A stretch of DNA of 64,000 nt. Origin: Phytophthora quininea. Taxonomy: Eukaryota; Oomycota; Peronosporomycetes; Peronosporales; Peronosporaceae. The stretch spans positions 310,001 through 374,000 of the forward strand of contig JAAVTG010000565.1 of assembly GCA_011947345.1 (NCBI GenBank). Reading direction: 5' to 3'. The translations under genes and the position numbers were made by a program. Position 1 is the stretch's first letter, and each line of letters begins with the position of its first letter. This document shows positions 33,696 through 44,529 of this stretch, in pieces. The notes below the pieces were generated by a model that saw nothing but the letters and a program-made list of their open reading frames with translations, made no database searches and had not been told where the DNA came from.

Positions 33696-36600
33696 CTATT
33701 CATCGTCACAGAGGAGTTGCAATAGTTTCTCGGAATCCGCAATTGTCCGGGTCAGCCCAATAATTTGGTTGCCTGTGATCAAATAAGTATCCGTACAAGA
33801 ACACTTGACGGAGTCCGGAATTGAGTCATCAAACTCGGAAATATCGTCCGCACGACTGAAAGTCGCGTCGAATTCCACGAGCACCGAGTAGCCGCTGGCC
33901 TGAATGCTCTTCTCTTCGACAGAGACCACCTCCAAGCATTGCTTAAATAATGAAGCATACTTGATGATCCCTTGGTCGCCGTGGTACGTTCCCAGAACGG
34001 CAACTCTTCCGGAACTTCCGACTTGATGAAGAAGCTCGCAGAGGTCATCGGCCCTAGCAGATTAACGTCTGGCACGACAAGGTAAGGCCCGTTACGATTC
34101 TTAGCGACGCATTCGACTAGCGTCCTATTGGCAGCTTCATCCAGCTCACTGAAGCTGTTGCGCGAGGACCGCGTCGACGTCACAGCGAACTGCATGGCCT
34201 CGAACCACTTCAGCCTCGTCGCATCAGAGCGTGTGACGAAGGTTAAAGTCTCATCTTCTTCACGATGGCCATCGAACACTTCAACCTGGAAGCCAAAGGC
34301 CCCGCGGTCCGGCTTTTTCAAGCTCCGACCGAACGCGATCCACTTGCGGGCGTTGCATACGACCAGCTTCTTTGGACGCGCTGTCCACTGTTGTTTGTGG
34401 GCCATCAAGAACTGCTTCAGCATCGATGCTGTAGAAGGAGAAGTGGCTTTCGAGCCATTGCTGTTTGTAGGCACAGATGGCATATCGGCCGCGTCCTGAA
34501 GAGTAAGCTGACACGTCGCTTTCTCAAACTTTAGGTACACCTTTGCCCATTTAGCTCGCTTCTGGTAAGCAAAACCGCTCAAGAAGACGTCGTCCTCTTC
34601 TACGTCAAACGAAGTGGATGCATCTGACTGGAGAATGTCGATAATTGACTCTGGGAACTTGCTTTGCGATCGACTGTGGAACATGTCGCTGGGGTGAACT
34701 GCTTCGTTTCCCTGGCCAAGTTCTGGGACGACCCAAAGCCTTCTTTCTCCATCGGTAAACGTCGGAACGGCTCCAATTCGCTGGATAAATACTCACTCGC
34801 AGAAGATGACGGTCGTGCTAATGGGAAACCAACATCTACGTCATCTTCGCTATTGTTTCGCCGTCTTGCGGTGCCATTCCGGGTCCCGCCAGTTGCTACC
34901 TGCAGTCCAAGCAACGAGTCGTCAAGCGCATCCATTTGTTGATAGTGGGAAGCAACCAACGAAGCTGCAAAGTCACTCCAACCTTCCATGCTGTTGCAGA
35001 ACTGTCGGATTAGTTCTTGCTGAAGCGTAGGCGAACTGCAGATCTTAGCGATCTTGACACCAATGATTGCTAAATGCGCGTCGTACGTGTGCGCTGAGCT
35101 GTTGGCGTGCAGTTTGTGAAAAATAAACTCCAAGATGGAGTCTGGGGAGCGGAACACACTGCGCAGTAGTGGGTTATTCACGCGTCCGTTAGTGGAAGGG
35201 CGATTCAGTAGGTTCAGATACAACTTCACGAGCCGGCAATGCAAGATGCTAGCCTTGGGGAACTTCTCGAAAATGTCCATCAGGGAGGTCGCAAGATCCA
35301 AACGGGTCAATTTGCTGTCGATGCGGTCGTTTGACATGCGAATCACTGCATCCAGGAGCTCTAGCACGTGCATTACCAACAATGTCGATGCCAATGGACG
35401 GTGATTCACAACCGTTTTCCCTGATCGGGGTGAATAACTCAGAGCAGGCGCTGTTATCCCCAGATACAGAGTGTTTCGGCTAGGTGCAGCTTCAGGTTGC
35501 TTCATCGGTTTGATCGGACTAGTTGAAGATACATCGTCGTCCTCGTCCTCTTCGGAATCGCTGTCACTGAAGCAATCGCGGGCTGCAAACTCCGAGATTG
35601 TAGTCAAATGCTGGTGATAGTTGATCGAGGCACAAATCGTGTCCACAACTAAATGGACAGGAGCAATGAATGCTTCCAATTGGTCTGGGTCGTGAAGCGA
35701 ACACTCGATCGCGTGACGCAGAATATCAACGACCAGGACTCGAGGAATGCAAGCCCCATTGACATGATAAGCATCCAGAAAGCGAAGCTCAGCCATCGCA
35801 AACTCAACTAAGCGCACCAGAGTGCTGGAGTGTTCCGTCAGAGCCGCCAGCACCGCTAGTTTTAGTTGGTGGTGTATGGCAGGATCGTTCGGTGCTGTTT
35901 TTGGAGGGAACAGCTCTCGCTCGAACGTCTCGACACTCTCGAAGGACGATACCTGGATCTTCGTTTGGATATAGTATCGGAAGGTGTTTGGGAACTCCTC
36001 TTTCAAAATTCTCGACAGAATCTCTGCACATCCGCTGATCCGATCATGTACTGTTGAATTGTTGTTGTTGGTAAACAGCGAAGGAGACAGCGGTGCGATC
36101 TTGGACGAGAAAAGACGACGGCGCCACAGTTGGCGAGGACCCACCAAGTGACGACCGCGGAGACATTGACGACGTCGACGACACCGTCGACGTCGAGGAT
36201 ACAGACGACAGTGATCGGGTCGGTCGTGTTGGCACTTGCTCTACGATGCGCTCGACGAGGCATCGAACCATTGGTGAGAACGCCATGCCTCGACGGAGAG
36301 ACAAATGGATCAATCCGTGTAGCAACGACGCAACGTCCGGATTGTAAGCGTGTGCTGCGAGTCTCGAGATGAGCCACTCCTGTCCGGCGTCCACGTTCAC
36401 ATCGCAAATCAACCTGTGCACTGCTGGAAATGTAGCAAAGTTTTTAATAACGCGACACATATTGGCCGCCAAGACGCTGTCCACTTCAGCTTCCTCGTCT
36501 TCCACCTCCCCGTCACTCTTCTTACTCCACAACAATCGAAATAATCCGCCAAAAATCCGTTTCCACTCAGTCGCCGTCAAGTCCTCCAGCTTCAGCAAAT

Positions 36601-37455
36601 ACCCTCTCGTGGCCGGGTCTTCTCTCGCTTCTTCGTCCTCCTCTCCATCCAAACTAAAGTCGTCCGACATGCTACTGCCCGAGCTTTCAAACCTCATACT
36701 GGCACGCAGTCTCTGGATCCTAGCCATCTTCCTAGTGGACGCATTGCTTCTAAAATCCACCACCGTCGCCAAGTTACTCGGCGGCGCCTTGGCCGACACC
36801 ACCAGTCCTGCCAGATCCACATTCGGCGTGACTGGCGTCTGCTCTTCCTCTTGTTCACCTTCACACTTCTTGGGTTCTCCGTACCACGCCATGGCCTTCA
36901 AATAAAATCTCAGAATGATTTCTGTGGCAATGTACGACTGGCGGTATCTGCTCTGAGGTTCTTCTTCCTCTTCTAGACTCTGCCTAAAGCTGGTAGCAAA
37001 GCTAAAAACCTGTTTGATGCTCTCCGGTTCCAACAGCAGCTTCTGCACAGGCGAGAAGTGCCCCCTCTCCGCTGCACGGTAGACAGCACCGTATCAACAT
37101 CATAGCAGCAGCAGAAGACGTTGTCCAAAGCTGGCGCTTGTCTCAATGCCTCGGCGTTGTGGAGCGCCTGCGAGGCCTTCAGAGGGTCGTGCACCTTCTG
37201 AGTCAGGTCTGCAAGTGACAACGACTTGGCCCAGCTCGTGGGCGGCAGATACGGCACTGGTCCGCTGGTGGCAACGTTACTAAAGTCTTGGTCCTTGATG
37301 AGAGACGGTGGAGCCGACAGGGTGCGCTCCGAGAGGCTCGAGCGACCTTCACTCTCGTTGTCCGAGTCCGACTCGGTCTCGGCGGCGCAGGTACAGCGCC
37401 GCGTGAGCTGCCGCGCCGACGCGCCGCGCTGAGACTGCATGGGCAAGTGAGTCAC
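33696..37455 (-). CDS. Large SAPS-like (PP6 regulatory subunit-type) protein with PH-like domain (frameshifted)
   Basis: About 1,250 residues in successive frames. After a Ser-rich N-terminus come alpha-helical blocks resembling the SAPS domain of protein phosphatase 4/6 regulatory subunits: ALDNVFCCCYDVDTVLSTVQ, LLLEPESIKQVFSFATSF, RYRQSYIATEIILRFYLK, LAAHAYNPDVASLLHGLIHL, CAEILSRILKEEFPN and ACIPRVLVVDILRHAIECSL. An acidic linker (SDSDSEEDEDDD) follows. The C-terminal third looks PH-like (VFLSGFAYQKRAKWAKVYLKFE ... WFEAMQFAVTS). Apparent base losses in the C run 37061-37065, near 36115, at the GGGG 34691-34694 and near 33940. Likely a phosphatase-targeting scaffold; the SAPS call is moderate and another HEAT-type family is possible. 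The start at 37455 is the first ATG of the frame. Confidence 0.55.
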
Positions 37456-38158
37456 ACCGCGCAGATTGGAAAGTGCATTGTTTTTTCTGGCCTTCTTTTA
37501 GATGTCACTAAATAGAGTGGATAGCCAGAAAGTCATGGAGAAATTTACGAGTGGAGAGTGGGTGTGAGCAATGAAATGAACAACTTGTCCAAGGAGTATT
37601 ATACATGTAGATAAGTTTTTGGTGCCGTCGAGCCGTTGGGATCGACGGACGCCGTTGAAAGGGACAAGTTTCCTTGAGTGCAAGTGTCTCCTTGCTGCGA
37701 CAGCTGAGTGTGTTGCGGTTTCATCATAAATGCCGGGAACACTTGGAAATGGAGCTTTCTTGCATCGTTCTAAGCTCGAGCAGACCGTCTTGCTGGGAAC
37801 GAGGCTCCGACAAACGGCAAGCGAGTTTAGTGCCACGCACCAGCGACCGACTCTTTTCAAGTCAGAAGTGTACCCATGTGATTACGAAAAGAAACTTTAC
37901 TTTGCGATCGCTGCCATGGCGTCGAGCACAACCATCTTGGCAAGTTTAAGCTTGTCGTTACTCCTGGAAACAACGTCACAATTGTCGAGAATCCAGCGAG
38001 TCGTCGTCGCGACGATCACTAGCCTCACGCTGAACAAGGTGGTCGAATGCTGAATCGTTGGGGTTCATCAAAGCAGATCCAGTGACCATTGTACATTTAT
38101 TTGAACGGTACCACTACCGCACCGCTACGGTTGATACGAACATCCTCGCCCATACAGC
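37456..38158. other. Intergenic, no gene seen
   Basis: Upstream of the SAPS-like gene and downstream of the cysteine protease pseudogene. Short frames only; no domain or coding pattern I can support. Confidence 0.45.
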
Positions 38159-39115
38159 TTACATCTTGATCGCCACCATCTGCTCCCTGACGTTCCATGT
38201 GCCCGAGCCGGAGGATATGCGTTTGAGGCGGATGTAGCCGTCCTCACCCCAACTGTCGCTCCACAAGTTGCGGATCTTGAGACTTGTCTCGTCGTGTCGG
38301 ATAGCCCACCGCCACCACGAGGTGATCTAGTGCCGTGGTATCGCAGCTCGAGAGCACGCTGCCCGTGTACTGCTTCCAGGCCACGTTACCAGCGGCCACC
38401 GTCACGATGGTCGGTCGCTTGTTGATCGACTGAATGAGCGCGGTCTCATCTCCGGGGTCCAGCACGTCGTAGCCGGCGATGCCGCTGTCCGACTTGGCGC
38501 ACGCTTTGCACGACGGGACGTTTCCTTCCTCAGCAGACTTTTCTAGGCAAAGCCCGTGCTGCAGGATGTAGTCGAGCGCGTACTGGGGCGCGCCACCATT
38601 GCAGCCGTTGTTCTGCGTGTTGCAGCTCACGAGATTCTGCTCCGAGTACTTGCTGGTGGATCGTCCGCGAGCAATACACTGCGCCGACTTTACCGCCGAA
38701 ATGGTGGCGAACGCCCAGCAGTCTCCACATTGACCTTGGGCCTAGATAGGGAAGTCCCCGGGACATGCAAGCAGACGTCGACCAGTCCACCGTTCCTCCG
38801 ATCGGCTCGTGGTCGCTGCTTTCGTCTTGGTGGGGGCAGCGGTGATCCCCGTCGGTACTGCGGCCGCCTTGCTGTAGCCGCTCAAGCTGTCATCCGTGTC
38901 ACCAGTGCTCGTGTATCGGTTGAGTATCTTTGAGTTCGAGGTGAAGTCGTACTGCCCACGGAGCGAATGGGACGATCGAATGCGGTGGGCTGTTCCGTTG
39001 CCCTTAGCGTACGAAGTGGTGATCATGGCGAGTTACTCGTCCTTGGTGAGGATCGTGAGCGGCGTACTGAGCGAAAAGTTGGCGTCGTATTACTCCAGCT
39101 GCCGCTAGCAGCGAG
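38159..39115 (-). pseudogene. Papain-like (C1A) cysteine protease, degenerate
   Basis: Secreted-type cathepsin-like protease. The active-site block GQCGDCWAFATISAVKSAQ contains the catalytic Cys; SEQNLVSCNTQNNGCNGG, the catalytic His in DTTALDHLVVAVGY and the Asn region IRNLW-SDSWGEDGYIRLKR follow, ending VAIKM at 38159. Upstream is propeptide-like sequence (ANFSLSTPLTILTKDE) and a short hydrophobic leader (LHLSLLAAAGVI), without a clear ATG. Two in-frame nonsense codons interrupt it: TAA before LAMITTSYAKGNG (about 39025) and TAG just before AQGQCGDCW (about 38743). In addition a base seems missing in the C run 38756-38759 and the frame shifts again near 38285. Unlike most neighbours, the nonsense substitutions argue for a genuine pseudogene. 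Confidence 0.78.
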
Positions 39116-39280
39116 AGATGCAAGATGTCGTGGCGAAACAAATCTGATACAAGTCGCGATCGCTGCAAGCAGTTGACGAACTTGAACACCTTTGGTTCCG
39201 CTCCTCAAATACAACCAACCGAGAAAAAGTTTGATTCTATTGCGACCGTATCCTAGTCGCTTCTTTCATTGTATAGGCTT

Positions 39281-42200
39281 TTATCTCTTTTGGTGGTTCA
39301 CAAAGCGGAGCGCCAGCAGCGCGAACAGGCGGTAGACGACAATGAACACGAGCACGTAGCCAAAATTGCTCCAGATCTCCGAGTGCTTGTAGCCAAAGTT
39401 CGACTCGACGTACTCCTTCACCGTCGTGTGGGTCACCGTGCTGGGTGTGTCTGTCAACTGACGGCAGGCCAGCAGATCGCTGCCGCCTTCATACTGGCCG
39501 GTGACACTGTTCCACGTCGGCAGCTCGGGGCAATCGGTGAAGACCAGCGAGTTCAGCAGTCCCATGGCGTATCGCTGCGGGGTGATCAGGTACAGCCAGT
39601 GATAACCTTGAGGGATCTTGGCCGCAGGAGGATTGAAGCCGGCAAAGTTGAGGCAGATGGAGTTGTAGAGCACACCGAAGATGGCCGCGACTTCCACACT
39701 TGGCAACGCGTAGATGAAGAACTGGCCCAGGTATGTCTGCATCAGCACGAAGAGCGAGATCGATAGCCAATACATGAAAGCCGTCGCGACATTCGTGAAG
39801 CCCACCGACGGGTAGTAGATGATCGTGAACAGCGCACCGCTGAAGAAGACGTACGGGATCTCGGCCAACGTCGACCCAACGAAGTACCAGAGGCAGTTAT
39901 AGGTCTGCGAAGCACGCTCACGGTCGTTCGGCGTACGAAATCGGAAGCGTGCCCGTGAACGAGATGACACCGTTGAACATGGTCGTCATGAACACCATGG
40001 CGACGCCAGCATTCACCTCTTGGTACGACTGGTACGACTTGCCAGTGAACACAATCCCGAAGAAGATGGCCAAACCGAGAGCAATCACGAAGCGAGTGAT
40101 GTTGTACGTCGGCGAGCGCCAGTATCGGTCGAAGAAGCGCTTGACCAAGAACCGCATCTGCGTGGCCGAGTTGGCGGCACGCTTCTTCGAGAACAACATC
40201 TCTGGTAGGTCTGGTCTCGGCTGCGTCACTCCAGGCTTCTCGAGCTGCGCGTCCAGAATACGCTTCTCGTTGCTCTCCTGGAACACCTTGACAAAGTCCG
40301 TCGTGCCGGCCGTGTTGTTCACTCCAGCACCAATGACCTCCAGCATCCACGATGCAGGGTTCTGGTCCTTCGGACACGGAGACGTGCCGGGAACCGCCTC
40401 GAGATAGTCCACCAACTTGTGGCATTTCTCGCCCAGCTCACCGACAAACACCGACTCGCCACCACGCTTCAGCAGCAGCAAGTGGTCGAACAGGAAAAAC
40501 ACGTCCGACGAAGGCTGGTGGATCGTGCACACGATGGTTCGGCCGCTGTCGGCCACCTTGCGCACGCCGTCCATGATGAGCTTGGCCGAGTGCGCATCCA
40601 GACCGCTCGTCGGCTCGTCCAGGAACAGAATACTGGGCTGCGCTGCCAGCTCCACGCCGATCGTCAAGCGCTTCATCTGCTCCTGGGAGCAGCCACGCAC
40701 GATCTTGTCGGCGATGTCGTGCATGTCCAGCAGGTCGAGACACTCGTTGACCGTGTCGTACTTCTTGCTGTCCGGGATGCTGGCGTCCTGCCGCAGGAAC
40801 GCGCTGAACGTGAGCGACTCGCGGATCGTGGACGCGTCCGAGTGCACGTCCATCTGCTCGCAGTAGCCCGTGCACCGACGGATGGCCAGGTCGTTGGCCT
40901 CGTAGCCGTTCAGCATGATCCTGCCGGTGATTTTGCCTCCAGTCTTGCGGCCGGCGATCACGTCCATCAGCGTCGTCTTGCCGGCACCCGACGACCCCAT
41001 GAGAGCCGTCAGCGAGCCTGGTTCCGCAAAGCCGCTGATCCCCTTGAGCAGGTCGAGCGATTCCTTGGGACTGCCAGGCTTGGGCACGGAGTACCACAGA
41101 TCCGTCCACGCGATCGTCACGGGCTCGAACATCTTCTCGTGGACTGGCACGTTCACCACAGCGTCGTTGATTGCTGACGCAGTTCTGGACGACTTCCGGA
41201 TCGAGTGCTTGGGCGTCGTGGCCAGGATGTAGTCGTTGGCGGCTTCATCGTTGTTAGCCACGTCGACGTCCTTCGGCTTCAGCGTGACGTTCTGCGGACC
41301 GTCGTACCGCTTGTACTCCAGCACCAACGCGCCCAACGTCATGAAGAAAATGTACGCGCCGACCAAGTAGATAATGCCGAGCCACACCCACTCCTTGCCC
41401 GACGGCACCGCGTACTGGTGCAGGAAGTACTCGCCCATGGTCATGTCGTACTGCTGGCAGTAGTCCACGCCTTCGTACACGCACACGTCGAATTTGGCGG
41501 ACCGGTACTGGTTCACACACAGAGCGCGCAGACACCACGCGTCGGGGACAAGCCAGTAGATCCAGATCAACCAGGTCGGCATGACGTTCTTGGCCACCAC
41601 GAAGCCGCTGAAGAGGTTGAAGATGACGATGGTGAAGGTCGACATGGGCTTGGCGACGTTGAAATTGGGGCAGATCGACGTCAGGAAGAAGAAGAAGGCC
41701 GCGTAGGCCAGGTTGGTCAAGACCAGGCAGATCAAGAAGATGATGAAGTGACCGGCATGTGGGACGAAACCAGCCATCCAGTACACGAGCGATCCGAACA
41801 CCAGACTTTCACCAATGGCTTGAGGGATCAGTGCCAGCGAGTTGGCAATCGCGAATGAACCGGAACGGTAGAAATTGGCGGATCGTTGCTTGTAGAAGAC
41901 ATCACGAGCCGCGTAGAAGGTTGGGACCTGCGCTGTCTGTCCTAAACCCATGAAAATGGTCGCTAGAAACAACACGCCGATCATCGACTGTCCGTCGGGT
42001 CCGTCTGGTAAAATGTGCTGCCGTTAATCAGTCCCATGACAACCACCATCAGGCCGCGTGCACGGATGAACGACAAGTTCCGCTTGGTGATCGTCCACTG
42101 TCGAGGCTGTCACCGTCTTCGTGCTCTCCCAGAAGTCTTGTATTCAGGCATGGGATCCATGTGCTCTTTGACGTCTCGAAGCAAAGCTGCGTCGTACGGG

Positions 42201-43413
42201 GCGTCAATAGCTCGATCCATCGCAGCATACAAGCTTGACTGACTCCAGTGCTCAGAGAATTCGCCAGCGAAGCGTGGGTGCCTGCCCATTCCAAGAGGGA
42301 GCTCCACCTCGTACTTCCGCTGCATGTTCGTGCCCAGATCCAACAGGAAGTCGGCCGCATCGCGACCGGCAGGACACTTGAAGCCCAGCATCTCGAAGTA
42401 AGGCACCGCTTGGTCGCGTGGACCGTGGTAGATGATCTCTCCTTCGTTCAGCAAGATGACGTCGTCGAACAGATTGAACACCTCCGGGGCCGGCTGCAGC
42501 AGCGCGATCACGATCGTCTTGTGGAGACTCTTGGCGATGCTGCGCTGCGTCGTGATGATGTCGAAGGTGGCGGCGCTGTCCAGCCCCGTGCTGATCTCGT
42601 CCATGAGCGTCATGTACTTCATGCCGAACTCGGTCTCGCCCGTCGTCACGCGCTTGCGTTCGCCGCCGGATACACCACGCAGCATGGCGTTGCCGAGGAT
42701 GGTGTCCTGACACAACTGCAGACCGAGCTGCTCGATGACCAGGTCGGGAAAGTGCTCGAAGTAGTTCTTGGCCACCTCGACGGCCGCCGCGTTCTGCTCG
42801 GGCGTGCCGCGGCTCAGCATGTCTTGCGTGTGCTCGGACATGCCGCCGCCACACACAGCGTACGCGAACTCGAGCGTCTCGCGCACCGTCAGCGTCGGGA
42901 AGTGCTTGTCGTACTGCGTCACGTAGGCCGAGAACTGCGGCAGACGCTTGCGGATGTCGTTCTGCGGCACGCCGTTGTACGAGATGTCGCCCTCGATCTG
43001 CACGCTGCTGCTCTTGGGGAACTGTCCGGCCAGGATGCGCATGAACGAGGTCTTGCCGGAGCCGGGCTGGCCCAGCAGCAGCGTGATGGAGCCCGGCTTG
43101 AGCACGCCGCTGGCGTTCTTGATGATCTCCTTGTGCTCGACGTGCTTGTTCCAGGCGAACTTGGCGAGGCTGCGCTTGATGGTGTTGAAGACCGTGGGGA
43201 GTTCGGACTGGGCCGTGACGGCCCCGTGACGGCGACGTTGGCGGTGATGCTGAGGTTCCGGTAGCGCACCTCCATCTGCGGCAGTTGGTGGCCCATGGCG
43301 GCCTCGAAGGTGTTGGCGATGTAGCGGTGCAGCGCGTCGGGTCCGTCGGCCATCATGGCCTTGCCGGACGTCATTCTTTCAGGTCCAGCAATTGGCATCG
43401 AGTCGTCCCCCAT
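39281..43413 (-). CDS. PDR/ABCG transporter, cluster copy A (left arm of inverted pair; multiple indels)
   Basis: Oomycete PDR pump of NBD-TMD-NBD-TMD type, about 1,380 codons. NBD1 has GQPGSGKTS, VSGGERKRV and LMDEIST; NBD2 has GSSGAGKTT, QEQMKRLTIGVEL and LFLDEPTSGLD; the end is LRFVNHQKR. Start at ATG 43411-43413 (MGDDSMPIAGPERM). Compared with copy B it lacks 4 bases near 42137 and 4 near 41988, has 1 extra base near 42105, lacks about 11 bases near 39925, and shares with copy B a one-base loss in the C/G run at 43222-43225. As given it cannot encode one protein. Apart from these, the coding sequence is almost identical to copy B in inverted orientation, while sequences before ATG and after TAA are unrelated. 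Confidence 0.9.
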
Positions 43414-44529
43414 TGCGCTTTGAGTGTCTGGGGCAGTTAGCAAGCGCTTGAAGTAGCCGGAGATCGGGAGAGCTCGCTGCCTTGCGGGCAGGCAAATCGA
43501 GTTATGCAGCTCGGCTCGCGTGAGGCGGTCGCACTGCGACTCGCAGCAGCTTCGTGCACAGAAGCGCCAAGGGGTTCCAGTCAAGACGCGAAGCTGCAAC
43601 CACGCCAAGTGCCGCCACCGATTTGCCGCCGGGCCCGCAAGCTTCCGTCGCCGGGATTGCTCGGTCGTTGTGAGCTGGCATGGATTGACCTGGGGCGCGC
43701 AAGCTGAAGTCTCAGAGATTGCGCGTTTTGCTGGTCGCAGCCAAGTATGTGACGTGAGTTGACTCGTGTTTGTATCTCAAAACAGCTGGAAGCGCGACAT
43801 GCACGTTAAATCGTGCATTTTGGCTCCTTGGAGAAGAATCTTGATGAAGCAATGGTTTTCAGCCGTGGGGGTCAAGTGCGTACTGTGTCGATAGGACATG
43901 ATGGTCGGAAGAAACCTCCACTTCCAGCCAAGGACATCTTCTCCCGTTCACACGTCACTATCGATTCGCGACTGTCAACGCACTGGCGTCACTGATCTAC
44001 ATGTCCTGCCTGCGAGAGGAGATGTGGGAAAGACGCTGTGCGTGGGCGGGAAAGAAGAGCTAATGGCCCGAGAGCGCTTGGTCAGCAACTTAGGACGGCA
44101 GCAATTTAAACGTGCGATTCTTTAAAGTACTTTCGGAGCTCAATTTGCTCGTGGCGGTGCTCTCCTTATTGTTGTTGATAAATGTTGAGTGTTTTAGTCG
44201 TTAGTCGACTTACGCTACTCATTTTCTTGGGGGGCTCTGAAGTGTCAACCAAACCGGTAGTGTCTTCGCAAAACCTTGAGTCTGTTTAACGTGGCACGGC
44301 TAACCCACACACCGAACTCGTTGACCGCCCACAGCTCGCAATCCGATTGCGAGCTTCCTGGCAATCACAACGCTTTTGTTTGCGAGCCACGTTATGTGTG
44401 CCGTGCCACTTGATGCCGTTAACTCCATAGCTCATTATCCAATTTGCCTCTCCAGCGCAAGGCAAGCAGGAGCATTCGCGTCGTCGCTGAAAAACATCCC
44501 AAGCAGGTACCGCAGTAAACACCAAGGCA
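43414..44529. promoter_or_regulatory. Bidirectional intergenic spacer between the head-to-head PDR copies A and B
   Basis: About 1.1 kb separating two divergently transcribed, nearly identical transporters. No gene is supported. The two halves are not inverted copies of each other, so the two pumps probably have different promoters. An initiator-like site for copy B lies at 44430. Confidence 0.5.
44430..44445 (+). promoter_or_regulatory. Oomycete initiator-like element upstream of PDR copy B
   Basis: GCTCATTATCCAATTT matches the oomycete initiator consensus GCTCATTYYNCAWTTT at 15 of 16 positions, ending 84 bases before the copy B ATG. This is the best initiator match I noticed in the window and marks a likely transcription start. 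Confidence 0.6.

Noticed and set aside
42248..43264. Long open frame antisense to PDR copy A (and its equivalents at 44679-45695 and 52136-53113)
   Set aside because: It is a shadow of the GC-rich NBD1 coding sequence; the sense frame has all ABC motifs and the antisense translation has no domain.
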